A DNA stretch of 64,000 nt from Acidobacteriota bacterium (lineage in GTDB: Bacteria; Acidobacteriota; Terriglobia; Acidiferrales; UBA7541). The notes under the pieces are model-generated. The model was not told where the DNA came from and did not search any database. It saw nothing but the letters and a program-made list of their open reading frames with translations. A program made the position numbers and the translations under genes. The stretch lies in assembly GCA_003223215.1 (NCBI GenBank), contig QHYH01000094.1, forward strand, positions 1 through 64,000. The letters run 5' to 3'. Shown piece after piece: positions 56,963 to 64,000 of this stretch (the stretch's first letter is position 1; every line of letters begins with the position of its first letter).

Positions 56963-57835
56963 ATGACCGGGGCGCAGCCAACGGCAGCACCAGGAACCGT
57001 GCGAAACGTTTCCGATACCGCGCGATGGGCGGCGTATTTTCGCGCGCAGGAAACAGCGCGGCCGGACGCGCTCTTCCGCGATCGGTTTGCTGAGCGTTTG
57101 TGCGGCCAGCACGGGGTCGACATCGCGAACACGCTTCCCGACGGAAACAAGCACGCCTGGGCCTGGGTCACGCGAACTTACCTCTTCGACCATTTCATCA
57201 AACAGGAGCTGCAGCAGGGCGCGGACCTGGTGTTGAACCTTGCCGCGGGTCTCGATGCGCGGCCATACCGCTTGGAATTGCCGGCGTCTTTGCAATGGAT
57301 CGAGGTCGATCTGCCGGAAATCCTCGCGTACAAAGAAGAGATTCTCACAAAAGAAAAGCCGACCTGTGCGTTGGAACGCGTTCGTTTGGATTTGGCGGAT
57401 TCCGACGCGCGCCGAACCTTTTTTGCCGCGCTCAACCGCCGTGCCAAGAAAGTTCTTGTGCTCACGGAAGGATTGCTCATTTATTTGAGCGAAGAAGAAG
57501 TCGCCGCACTGGCGCGGGACCTCGCGAACGCTGCAAGTTTCCAGCGCTGGATCATGGATTTCGGCTCGCCGGGACTCCTGAAAATGATGCAGAAGACTAC
57601 TGGCAGGCATTTGAGCAAAGTCGGCGCGCCATTCAAATTCGCGCCGGCGGAAGGCTCAGCCTTTTTTAGGCCGTACGGCTGGGAGCCGGTGGAAGTAAAG
57701 GCCATACTACAGACCGCCGCAAAGTTTAAACGCCCTCCTTTTCTTCTGCGCTTGCTTGCACGCCTGCCCGAGAGAAAAGGGCCGGCGGGAAACCGGCCCT
57801 GGTCCGGCGTCTGCCTTTTCCGAAAATCTAATTGA
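56963..57835 (+). CDS. Class I SAM-dependent methyltransferase (PPM1/LCMT-like)
   Basis: 290 residues from ATG 56963 with GGAGG six bases upstream; TTG 56945 is the alternative. Family blocks: SDTARWAAYFRAQETARPDALFRD, LVLNLAAGLDARPYRLE (SAM-binding glycine loop), WIEVDLPEILAYKEE and VLVLTEGLLIYLSEEEV. This is the leucine carboxyl methyltransferase/TcmP-type family common in bacteria, with unknown small-molecule or protein substrates. Its 3' end contains a hairpin that serves the convergent gene as terminator. Confidence 0.88.
   Translation: MTGAQPTAAPGTVRNVSDTARWAAYFRAQETARPDALFRDRFAERLCGQHGVDIANTLPDGNKHAWAWVTRTYLFDHFIKQELQQGADLVLNLAAGLDARPYRLELPASLQWIEVDLPEILAYKEEILTKEKPTCALERVRLDLADSDARRTFFAALNRRAKKVLVLTEGLLIYLSEEEVAALARDLANAASFQRWIMDFGSPGLLKMMQKTTGRHLSKVGAPFKFAPAEGSAFFRPYGWEPVEVKAILQTAAKFKRPPFLLRLLARLPERKGPAGNRPWSGVCLFRKSN
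57775..57799 (-). terminator. Terminator of the minus-strand gene, inside the methyltransferase reading frame
   Basis: GGGCCGG (57779-57785) pairs with CCGGCCC (57793-57799). On the minus strand the stem is followed by TTTT (57778-57775). It lies about 30 bases after the end of the convergent minus-strand gene and within the last codons of the methyltransferase. Confidence 0.6.
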
Positions 57836-58331
57836 GAGAGTTCAGCGTATTGCTGGCGTCATCGACGAACAGCACGCCGCGCAGCGGGTCGACGTCACGC
57901 CGAACAAAGTGCCATTGCCTGGGAAAAGCCGGAAGCAATCCCGGCCATGGATTTGATTTCTGGCATCCTGGCTCGTTGGTGACGAGAAGATGCGCACCAT
58001 CTTCGCTGTCCGTCATATCCCAAGGACCGTTGATCATGGGATCGCTGAACGTTTCCACCACGTTCCCGGAGTTGTCCCGAACGAGCAAGCAACCCACTTG
58101 CGCGGTTCCGGAAGTCCCGCCCGACGTGGGCAAACTTCCAACTATCACCCATCCGGTGCGCAACACGGTCAATGCCGTGGTCAAGCCAACCCCACCCGGA
58201 CGCGGCCCGGGCAGTGTCGTCGCGTCGATTTGGGCAAAGGTGGTAATGGAACCATCGGGCGCAGCATCCATGATGGTCGTGCCGGTGCGCTGCAATACGC
58301 GGCCGTACGAGAAGTCGTATAACTGCTTCAT
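57828..58331 (-). pseudogene. Truncated, internally deleted NHL/propeller-like protein
   Basis: 167 residues with clear but incomplete similarity to a secreted propeller-type protein family of about 370 residues: GTTIMDAAPDGSITTFAQID, GGVGLTTALTVLRTGWVIVG, NVVETFSDPMINGPWDMTDS, then a jump to the usual C-terminus (RGVLFVDDASNTLNSL). The N-terminal signal and several propeller blades are missing, and the middle (after LLVTNEPGC) looks joined by deletion. Probably a relic. Confidence 0.55.
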
Positions 58332-58383
58332 AAAAACAAGCAGGCCACTCTCTTCCTAAATTGGAAGGGTATGGCGAAAAATC

Positions 58384-60732
58384 CTAGCGTTTCCCAAAGC
58401 CTATTCCACTAATGCAGATCACACTCATCGCTGTCCGGTCGAATTTAAGCTTTATAGCGCTGAGCTTCCCTGGCGCGAACGGCTTTGCACCATTTGGCGG
58501 CTGAAAATCCGCCAACGGGATGCGCACCGTCTGGAAGACCGGCTCCCAATCTTTTTCGTACCCTTTTTCATCGATGACGGTAAGTTTTGTGAACTTCTCC
58601 TTGAAGGGTGGCGGAATCGCAACAAACTTGCTCACCAGCACATCGGGAGTTGCGCCTTCGCTCGTGACCAGTTCCACGGTGAAATCCGGCGACTCTCGTT
58701 CTTTCTTCTTTGACTTGTCCTCCTTTTTCCTTTCCTCCTCTTCCTTCTTCTTTTCTTCCTCCGTCCTCTTTCCCGGAAGAGAGGCATCTTCATCCATTGC
58801 CGCAACCGAAAGCTCGATCGTCGAGCCTTCACCAAGCTGCCATTTTGCCGCAGCCCCTTCGGGCAAAGTCAGCGTGTAGGTCGCGGCAGGAGCGCCCTTC
58901 GCTCGATGCCATCCGAGAAACACACCGTTGTAGTCGCGATTGCCGGCTCGCCAGGGAATGTGGCCCTCATGCCATACCGACAAATTTTCCCCCGCGATGC
59001 TTCCGCCCGGCGCCGTGGTCGAAGTCAGATCCGCGTCTTCCTGGAAAGAAGCCAGCGGCACGTAAGACGCGTCCTGATATCGATTCACATACAAAGTGTC
59101 CGGCAGCCAAGCGCGGCCTACTCGCCAGTCCTGGAATAGGGGAATGTATTCGCGGCGTTCATGAAGAGTAGCTTCGAGGAATGCGGAAATGTAGATCTTG
59201 GAAATGCGCCGTTGCTCTTCGCCCGACATCAATGGCTTCAAATTCAAAAGCCAGCTCAGCGGCTCTCCCGCGTCCGTCCGCCCCCACACGGTGTTGAATT
59301 GCCCGTGGTTTGCGCGGTAACCATAGATCTCCGCCTTGAACCATGGCCCCGGCTGCGTGTACTTCACATGGTCCCATTGCCGGCTCCCCATGAACGACGA
59401 AACATCCGCGTCTTGCGCGCCCTGCAATGTCAGATAGCTCACATCGGAAATCCAGCGGTGTTGCTCCGCAGGTTTGTACTGGCCATCTGCGGGCGCAATC
59501 GCCACGACCGCTTTGATCGCGAACCCGTAATCGAATTGGATATTGGCGTCCTCCGGATAATATTTCATTCGATTAAAAGCTGCCGCGGTCGCCGCCGCCT
59601 CGCCGCCTCGCGAGTGTCCCATCAACGCGATGCGCGACATGTCCACTTTGCCTTGAAAGGGATTCCCCGCTGCCTGATTCCACTCTTTCCACAATTTCAA
59701 ATGCTCGAGCAACAACCATCCTCGTGCCGCACTGCCGGGCTTCAAGGGTGGGTCGTGAAAGAGCCCGCCATTCAGGAAATTTTCGTCAATCGAAGCGAGA
59801 ATGAACCCGCGGCTCGCCAGCAATTCTCCCAGGTACGCGTAACCCGGATCGGAAAAGTCCGACATGTTGTGATTGCCATGGACGATCAATACCAAGGGAA
59901 ACGGCCCCGGCCCTTCCGGATACCATACCCGCGCATTCAGGGGCAGTTTGTCGACGTCAAATCCCCAATATTTCTTGCGCGTCCAGCGCTGCCATCCTTT
60001 GAAATCCTTGAAGAAGTCCGACGCATCCACCGTTCTCGTTTTTAACGCAACGCTTGCGCGGTATTCCGGCCGCCGGATGTCGTTTCCCACTCCATAGTAA
60101 AGTCGCTGCACGCGGTACGGTCCATTGGCACTCGGATTCTCCGCCGCCAGCTTCGCCGGCATCGATTCCTCGGGCGGTTTCCACGCAATGATCTTCTCCA
60201 GCGAACCCGCATGCGCAAGGAGCCACACGAAGTACACATTGCCCGCAACTCCGCCGACGAAGAGCAAGGAAACGAGAATTTTTTTGCGCAACGCTGCCTG
60301 CGCAAAGCTTCCGGCAACCAACGTCGCTATCGTCGCTCCCAAAACTCCTTCCACCACCCCCACGACAATGGCAATAGGAATTCCCAGCACCGGAGGGCCC
60401 CACAGCATCATTACCACCGCCCAGGAGCCGACGATGATTCCCGTGGCGAGCCGCGGCAGGTTGCGCGCAATCGTCAGCAAAAGCATTACGCCAAGCATGG
60501 CCAACGGGATGCACAGCGCGGCGAAGAAAATCGCAAAAACAAAATCGAAGGCGTAGCCGAATCCTGTCTTTAAGCAAAGCCCGGCGATGACCACGCACGC
60601 GGTGGCCGCTGCGAGCGCTCCCCACACCCCTCCCCGCCACGCTTCCGGACCCGGACGAATTAAAATCCAGTTCCGGTTCCACCATTCTTTGATCCTCAAC
60701 CACACGTTTTCTGCGCGAGTCCACAGGGACAT
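58384..60732 (-). CDS. Membrane-anchored alpha/beta hydrolase
   Basis: 782 residues. Five or so hydrophobic helices in the first 190 residues (ALAAATACVVIAGLCLKTGF, FVFAIFFAALCIPLAMLGV, LVSLLFVGGVAGNVYFVWLL), then an alpha/beta hydrolase domain: VLIVHGNHNMSDFSDPGYAY and the nucleophile elbow IALMGHSRGGEAAA. The family is close to dienelactone hydrolase/platelet-activating-factor acetylhydrolase types. After the catalytic part comes a beta-rich region split by a striking Glu/Lys run (about 25 charged residues at roughly 675-700). Substrate unknown; an ester on the outer face of the inner membrane is plausible. Confidence 0.75.
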   Translation of the reverse strand: MSLWTRAENVWLRIKEWWNRNWILIRPGPEAWRGGVWGALAAATACVVIAGLCLKTGFGYAFDFVFAIFFAALCIPLAMLGVMLLLTIARNLPRLATGIIVGSWAVVMMLWGPPVLGIPIAIVVGVVEGVLGATIATLVAGSFAQAALRKKILVSLLFVGGVAGNVYFVWLLAHAGSLEKIIAWKPPEESMPAKLAAENPSANGPYRVQRLYYGVGNDIRRPEYRASVALKTRTVDASDFFKDFKGWQRWTRKKYWGFDVDKLPLNARVWYPEGPGPFPLVLIVHGNHNMSDFSDPGYAYLGELLASRGFILASIDENFLNGGLFHDPPLKPGSAARGWLLLEHLKLWKEWNQAAGNPFQGKVDMSRIALMGHSRGGEAAATAAAFNRMKYYPEDANIQFDYGFAIKAVVAIAPADGQYKPAEQHRWISDVSYLTLQGAQDADVSSFMGSRQWDHVKYTQPGPWFKAEIYGYRANHGQFNTVWGRTDAGEPLSWLLNLKPLMSGEEQRRISKIYISAFLEATLHERREYIPLFQDWRVGRAWLPDTLYVNRYQDASYVPLASFQEDADLTSTTAPGGSIAGENLSVWHEGHIPWRAGNRDYNGVFLGWHRAKGAPAATYTLTLPEGAAAKWQLGEGSTIELSVAAMDEDASLPGKRTEEEKKKEEEERKKEDKSKKKERESPDFTVELVTSEGATPDVLVSKFVAIPPPFKEKFTKLTVIDEKGYEKDWEPVFQTVRIPLADFQPPNGAKPFAPGKLSAIKLKFDRTAMSVICISGIGFGKR

Positions 60733-60880
60733 GTCACCCCCCCCATCCTGTCACTACGATTCTAGGGCCTCCCAGGTTCGCCATGGGTCAGTAATCACTC
60801 TCCGAACCGCATCTCGCCATGAGTTCGCTTAGTGTTTTGACGACGCCGGAGTCCAGGAGTCTGTTACGCGCCTTCGAATT

Positions 60881-60920
60881 GCCAAAAAAGAAGAAGGCCT
60901 CCCGGGCGCGACCCGAGAGG
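60881..60920 (-). terminator. Rho-independent terminator of the VOC gene
   Basis: On the minus strand GGCCTCTCGGG pairs with CCCGGGAGGCC (one mismatched step) and is followed by TTCTTCTTTTTT. It lies some 30 bases after the stop codon at 60950. Confidence 0.8.
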
Positions 60921-60949
60921 CCTTTCCTAGCTCGTTGCACTGGAAGCGG

Positions 60950-61444
60950 TTAGCTTTGGCTCGCTGCAGCGGCCTTGGCCATCTTTGCGGCAAACTCCTG
61001 GGAGCGCCGCTTCATTTCTTCGGGAGCAACGTCTTCCACGTGCTGCGCCAGGCCCCAATTGTGGCCAAACGGATCGGTGATTTTGCCATAGCGGTCGCCC
61101 CAAAACTGATCGGCGAGCGGCATTTCCACGCTGGCGCCGGCGGCCACGGCGCGATTAAAAGTCGCGTCCACATTTTCCAGATAAAGGAAGATTCCGCAGG
61201 CGTTCTTGACTCCCGGCGTGGGGGCGCTGTTCATGCCGGGAAACTCGTCGGCAAGAAAGATGAGCGAGTCGCCGATCTTCAATTCGGCGTGACCGACTTT
61301 GCCGTCGGGGCCGGTCATTCGCGTGATTTCCGTGGCGCCAAACACTGACTTGTAAAAATCAATGGCCTTCGCCGAGTTTTTGCAGGTCAGATAAGGTGTA
61401 ACGGTGTGATATCCCTCAGGGATTGCACGGACAGGATTCGACAT
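60950..61444 (-). CDS. VOC-family protein (PhnB/glyoxalase-like)
   Basis: 164 residues. Vicinal-oxygen-chelate fold with the PhnB-like pattern: TVTPYLTCKNSAKAIDFYKSVFGA, GHAELKIGDSLIFLADE, FLYLENVDATFNRAVAAGA and FWGDRYGKITDPFGHNWGLA. Such proteins form dimers with a metal or ligand site between modules; the substrate is not predictable. Single-gene unit with its own terminator. Confidence 0.88.
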   Translation of the reverse strand: MSNPVRAIPEGYHTVTPYLTCKNSAKAIDFYKSVFGATEITRMTGPDGKVGHAELKIGDSLIFLADEFPGMNSAPTPGVKNACGIFLYLENVDATFNRAVAAGASVEMPLADQFWGDRYGKITDPFGHNWGLAQHVEDVAPEEMKRRSQEFAAKMAKAAAASQS

Positions 61445-61988
61445 GATTGCCTCCTAGCAGATTTGGATGAGCGCACAGAAACGGAAGGGAGTTCTGTAGA
61501 GCCGTGCGCAAACCTGTTGATACTCCTGTGGGCGAGCCATGTCAACGGGAATGAGGTCAACAAACCGTAAATGAGCGATAAACACACCGTTCGCTTGCGC
61601 TTGACAGAAGAAGAAGCGCAAGGTCGGTTGGCGGAACTCCTCGACCTCTGGTTGCCTTCGTGGCAAACGTCTTAAACAAGGCGTAGCAAAAGGTTCCGTC
61701 GACCTCCGTGGCCCGGTACCGCTCGGCAGTGCCTTTGTCCCGGGCCCGTTGACCGATGAGCACCGGTCTCCCTCATCTTAGCCTCCGTATCGGCGTCTAG
61801 ATCTTTATGCCCTGCGCGCGAAGGAAGACGATCAACCGGCCGACAAGCAGCGCCGTTACAAAGTTATAGCTGCGAAACTGCCCGGAACACTGACCGCACC
61901 TCGGGTGCGGCAGCGCTTCGGGCCGAAAGTGTGAAAATGCGATATTGGCCTCCGCCTTTACGGATCAAAAGAAGACTCGCTGCCCGTC
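61445..61988. other. Gene-poor stretch
   Basis: One short frame from ATG 61573 (MSDKHTVRLRLTEEEAQGRL and 14 more residues, stop near 61677) is the only item with protein-like composition. It is too short to identify and may be a relic. Nothing else is seen. Confidence 0.35.
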
Positions 61989-62386
61989 TCATTGTTTCAT
62001 CCGCCGAAAGGGGCGTTCAAGACTGAAGCGTCCCGACCCCTTCGCGGCGACGTAGAGAAAGAAAAAGCAGTAAAACACGGCGCGTTCGCCGCCGTTCCGA
62101 ATCGGCCAGAATCCGTGAGGCGCGTGAGCCTGGAAGTAGGCAACGGCCATTTCGCCGCTCGCGACGAAGGCGGCAATACCGGCAAATAAGCCGAGGGCGA
62201 TGAGCGATCCTCCAAAAAATTCGATGATTCCGGCGAGCAAACCTTGCGGATCATGAGTGCTCGCGTGCCGCCGAGAACTCCAAACAATTTCTGTGCGCCA
62301 TGGCATGCATACAAAAAGCCGATCACAAATCGAGTTACTGGATAAATGCGGTCCTCATACTGCCCAAGGAATGTGGACACGGCCAT
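61989..62386 (-). pseudogene. DoxX-family membrane protein, frameshifted
   Basis: The N-terminal part (FLGQYEDRIYPVTRFVIGFL, YACHGAQKLFGVLGG) is read from ATG 62386. The remainder (HDPQGLLAGIIEFFGGSLIAL, FVASGEMAVAYFQAHAPHGFWPI, AVFYCFFFLYVAAKGSGRFS) is in another frame. The break lies between 62268 and 62255. Together they make a normal-length DoxX protein of four helices, a family of small quinone/redox-linked membrane proteins. Real inactivation and sequence error cannot be separated here; the next gene has a similar one-base defect. Confidence 0.75.
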
Positions 62387-62413
62387 GCTCCTTTCCGCTG
62401 GTCCGGTGGCAAG

Positions 62414-63093
62414 TCAATGCGTCAAACGGATTTGGTCGAAAGTCGATTCGCAGCCAGCTCCTTCGGGCGAACAGCACATGATGCCGGCATCGACGGAAGC
62501 TGGCATAGGAAGATAGCCGAGGCGCGTGGAGATGAAGTCTTTGCCGTCGAAAGAGCAAAAACTTCGAGGGAAGAGTCTTTTCGAACGATGCGCCACCACA
62601 GCGGTTCTCTCGTGGTGATGCCGCGAATGGTGGACCAATCGGAGAACTCGCGTGTAAGGACGACGCTGGCGTGACCGATATGATCGACGAGTTCGAGGCC
62701 GCACTTCAGCCAGTTGCTGCTGTCGATCCGCACCATCAGCCCTGCCTGATCGTAAAGCGCGCCGTATTTTCCGGCGACACAGCTTTCTAGCGCGAAATCG
62801 CCGATGACGGGCAAGAAGAAAAAATGGCCGTTGTCGGTGACGTAATCATAGAAAGTCTTGCGCCAGTAATCGGTCTTGGGTTTCGTCCTGACCACAAGTT
62901 GATCGCCGGATTGCGTGGCGGATGCCGGCTCGTTGAACCATTTCATCTTGGCGAAAAGCGCTTTGCCGAATAGTTCCTCGGGCCAAGCGACGGTCGCTAG
63001 GAGGTCCTTGGGCGCGGCAGTCGACGTGCAAAGGGCACCCGAACCGAGTGCTCGAGCAGCGCGGGTCAGAAATTCGCGACGATTGGAAGGCAT
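62414..63093 (-). pseudogene. DUF1349 protein with Tat-type signal, frameshifted near the 3' end
   Basis: From ATG 63093: a twin-arginine signal (SNRREFLTRAARALGSGAL), then the DUF1349 concanavalin-like sandwich (MKWFNEPASATQSGDQLVV, KTDYWRKTFYDYVTDNGHFFF, LYDQAGLMVRIDSSNWLKCG, VVLTREFSDWS). At the T-run on the minus strand (62556-62560) one T appears to be missing. In the next frame the family end continues (SFDGKDFISTRLGYLPMP, then STFDQIRLTH) to a stop at 62414. Without correction the reading ends at 62422 with an unrelated tail. Sugar binding is suspected for this fold. Confidence 0.8.
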
Positions 63094-63286
63094 GCTGTCT
63101 CCGCGAGAAGGCTTTCCCGATGGAACGAAGAGCATATCAGCTTTGGCAGGATTTCACGCGAGGCCTCTTGGTAGAGGCCTCGCACACCGCGTTCCAGGAC
63201 GCACCGCTACCGTAGGGCCTGATTGACGCGTGGATGAGCGGGAGAGAGAATGCGCGGCGAAGCAGCGGACGAGCGAGGAGGCGCGC

Positions 63287-63901
63287 ATGCAATACGACTT
63301 CATGGTGGAAACGTACGAGACCGAGCGCATAAAGGTACTGAGCGTGTGGAGCGAGTTTCGCGACGAAGATTTGCCGGAGCGGCCGAACGCCAAGGATCCG
63401 CGAGGTCGCAGCGTGCGCGAGCAGATGGTTCATCAGTGCGTCAGCGAGAATCTGTGGTTCCTGAACATGCTGGGAATCGACGTGGGCGCGTCACCTCTGC
63501 CGGCAAAGGAGTTGCGCCTGGAATTCATCCAGAAATATGCGGAGGACAGCTGGAAGCGGCTCGAGGCCCTCAAGGCGAAGGAGGAGCCCTGGTGGGAAGG
63601 AAAGACGAGATTCTTTGACGTGCCGCGGTCACGGGCGTGGGTGATGGTGAGAAGAATCGCGCACACCGCGCATCACCGCGGCCAGCAGATGGCCATGCTG
63701 CGGATGCTGGGACGGGATTTGCACAGCAATTACGGCCCGACCGCGGACACCGGCGGGCTAATGCAAAATCAAGCGCCAACGATCTATGCCTACGATAGCG
63801 TGGCGGCTTTGCTCGCGGGCGAATCGGCAGGCGGCGCGAAAAGGAAGCTTCCCGGCGCCGCAGGAAAACCGGTAACCGAGCGGCCGGATGGAAAGCTTTA
63901 A
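63287..63901 (+). CDS. DinB-family protein
   Basis: 204 residues from ATG 63287, chosen for GAGGAGG six bases upstream; GTG 63230 opens the same frame. The four-helix DinB fold shows its metal-site pattern: SVREQMVHQCVSENLWF carries the first His and IAHTAHHRGQQMAML the second pair. Family members are metal-dependent enzymes of many kinds, including thiol transferases; the role here is unknown. The C-terminal 40 residues are Gly/Lys-rich and probably disordered. Confidence 0.85.
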   Translation: MQYDFMVETYETERIKVLSVWSEFRDEDLPERPNAKDPRGRSVREQMVHQCVSENLWFLNMLGIDVGASPLPAKELRLEFIQKYAEDSWKRLEALKAKEEPWWEGKTRFFDVPRSRAWVMVRRIAHTAHHRGQQMAMLRMLGRDLHSNYGPTADTGGLMQNQAPTIYAYDSVAALLAGESAGGAKRKLPGAAGKPVTERPDGKL

Positions 63902-64000
63902 GTCACAAGTTTTGCGTAGAAGCAAAGACTCCTCGCGGAGCGGATGCGTTAGCCGTTTCGCCAATGGGAGTGAGGGAAGTTTGGCCTTGCCGGACCTCGG

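Noticed and set aside
58735-58800. Simple-sequence repeat in the alpha/beta hydrolase gene
   Set aside because: The TCC/TTC-rich run encodes an in-frame Glu/Lys linker; not a phase-variable tract, since it is not a perfect repeat unit.
1-64000. CRISPR arrays or rRNA genes
   Set aside because: No regularly spaced repeats and no rRNA-like sequence were seen.

Overview
The window looks like a chromosomal segment of an uncultured soil acidobacterium (Terriglobia-like). This is inferred from gene content: an ADOP-type MacB/FtsX permease, an Oar-like TonB-dependent receptor with a carboxypeptidase-regulatory domain, VWFA-related and DUF4410-type secreted proteins, a two-domain haem-degrading (GlcG/HbpS-like) lipoprotein, and an MJ0619/Tes-like radical SAM enzyme. 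No rRNA or other strict phylogenetic marker is present. One tRNA gene was found, tRNA-Leu(UAA). No CRISPR array was seen.

Layout. (1) 1-1.8 kb: right part of a transposable element. A DUF4338 (DruA-like) module is open in frame into an ISAs1-family transposase, and the transposase reading frame is completed only by a -1 shift at a textbook A_AAA_AAG heptamer followed by a hairpin. (2) 2.0-4.0 kb: radical SAM protein with its own promoter and a structured leader. (3) 4.3-15.2 kb: mobile-element scar land. It holds tRNA-Leu with a truncated tyrosine recombinase reading into it, a decayed ABC exporter, a second recombinase tail fused to a conjugative coupling-protein fragment, an AbiE toxin-antitoxin pair, a frameshifted ADOP permease, and two 114-bp direct repeats plus a diverged third copy that look like attachment sites. 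(4) 12.3-25.2 kb: polysaccharide/peptide scavenging island with an S9 peptidase, PL5-type alginate lyase, GH97, GH29, a large TonB-dependent receptor and a divergent IclR regulator with a dyad operator. (5) 25.4-34.5 kb: VWFA protein, ccmC-ccmD, universal stress protein, and a histidine kinase/NtrC-type regulator pair. (6) 34.8-38.5 kb: soluble transhydrogenase, DUF1906 protein, SDR dehydrogenase with divergent ArsR regulator. (7) 38.5-46.5 kb: a haem-binding-type lipoprotein divergent from a beta-barrel protein and a ten-haem cytochrome fused to an LVIVD propeller, a candidate outer-membrane electron conduit. (8) 46.8-57.8 kb: HAD phosphatase, a phosphofructokinase with PPi-type active-site residues, xylulokinase, DUF4410 and HEAT-repeat membrane proteins, MFS transporter, ROK sugar kinase, methyltransferase. 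(9) 57.8-64 kb: a pseudogene, a membrane-anchored alpha/beta hydrolase, and VOC, DoxX, DUF1349 and DinB proteins.

How the parts fit. The island at 12-25 kb would degrade and import fucose/uronate-containing glycans, and the sugar kinases and phosphofructokinase at 47-57 kb could feed them into glycolysis. The ccmC/ccmD pair, transhydrogenase and multihaem conduit point to a redox-versatile cell. Several genes carry single-base frameshifts, a few at homopolymers. Some may be true decay and some assembly error, and this must be kept in mind when reading the ISAs1 frameshift.
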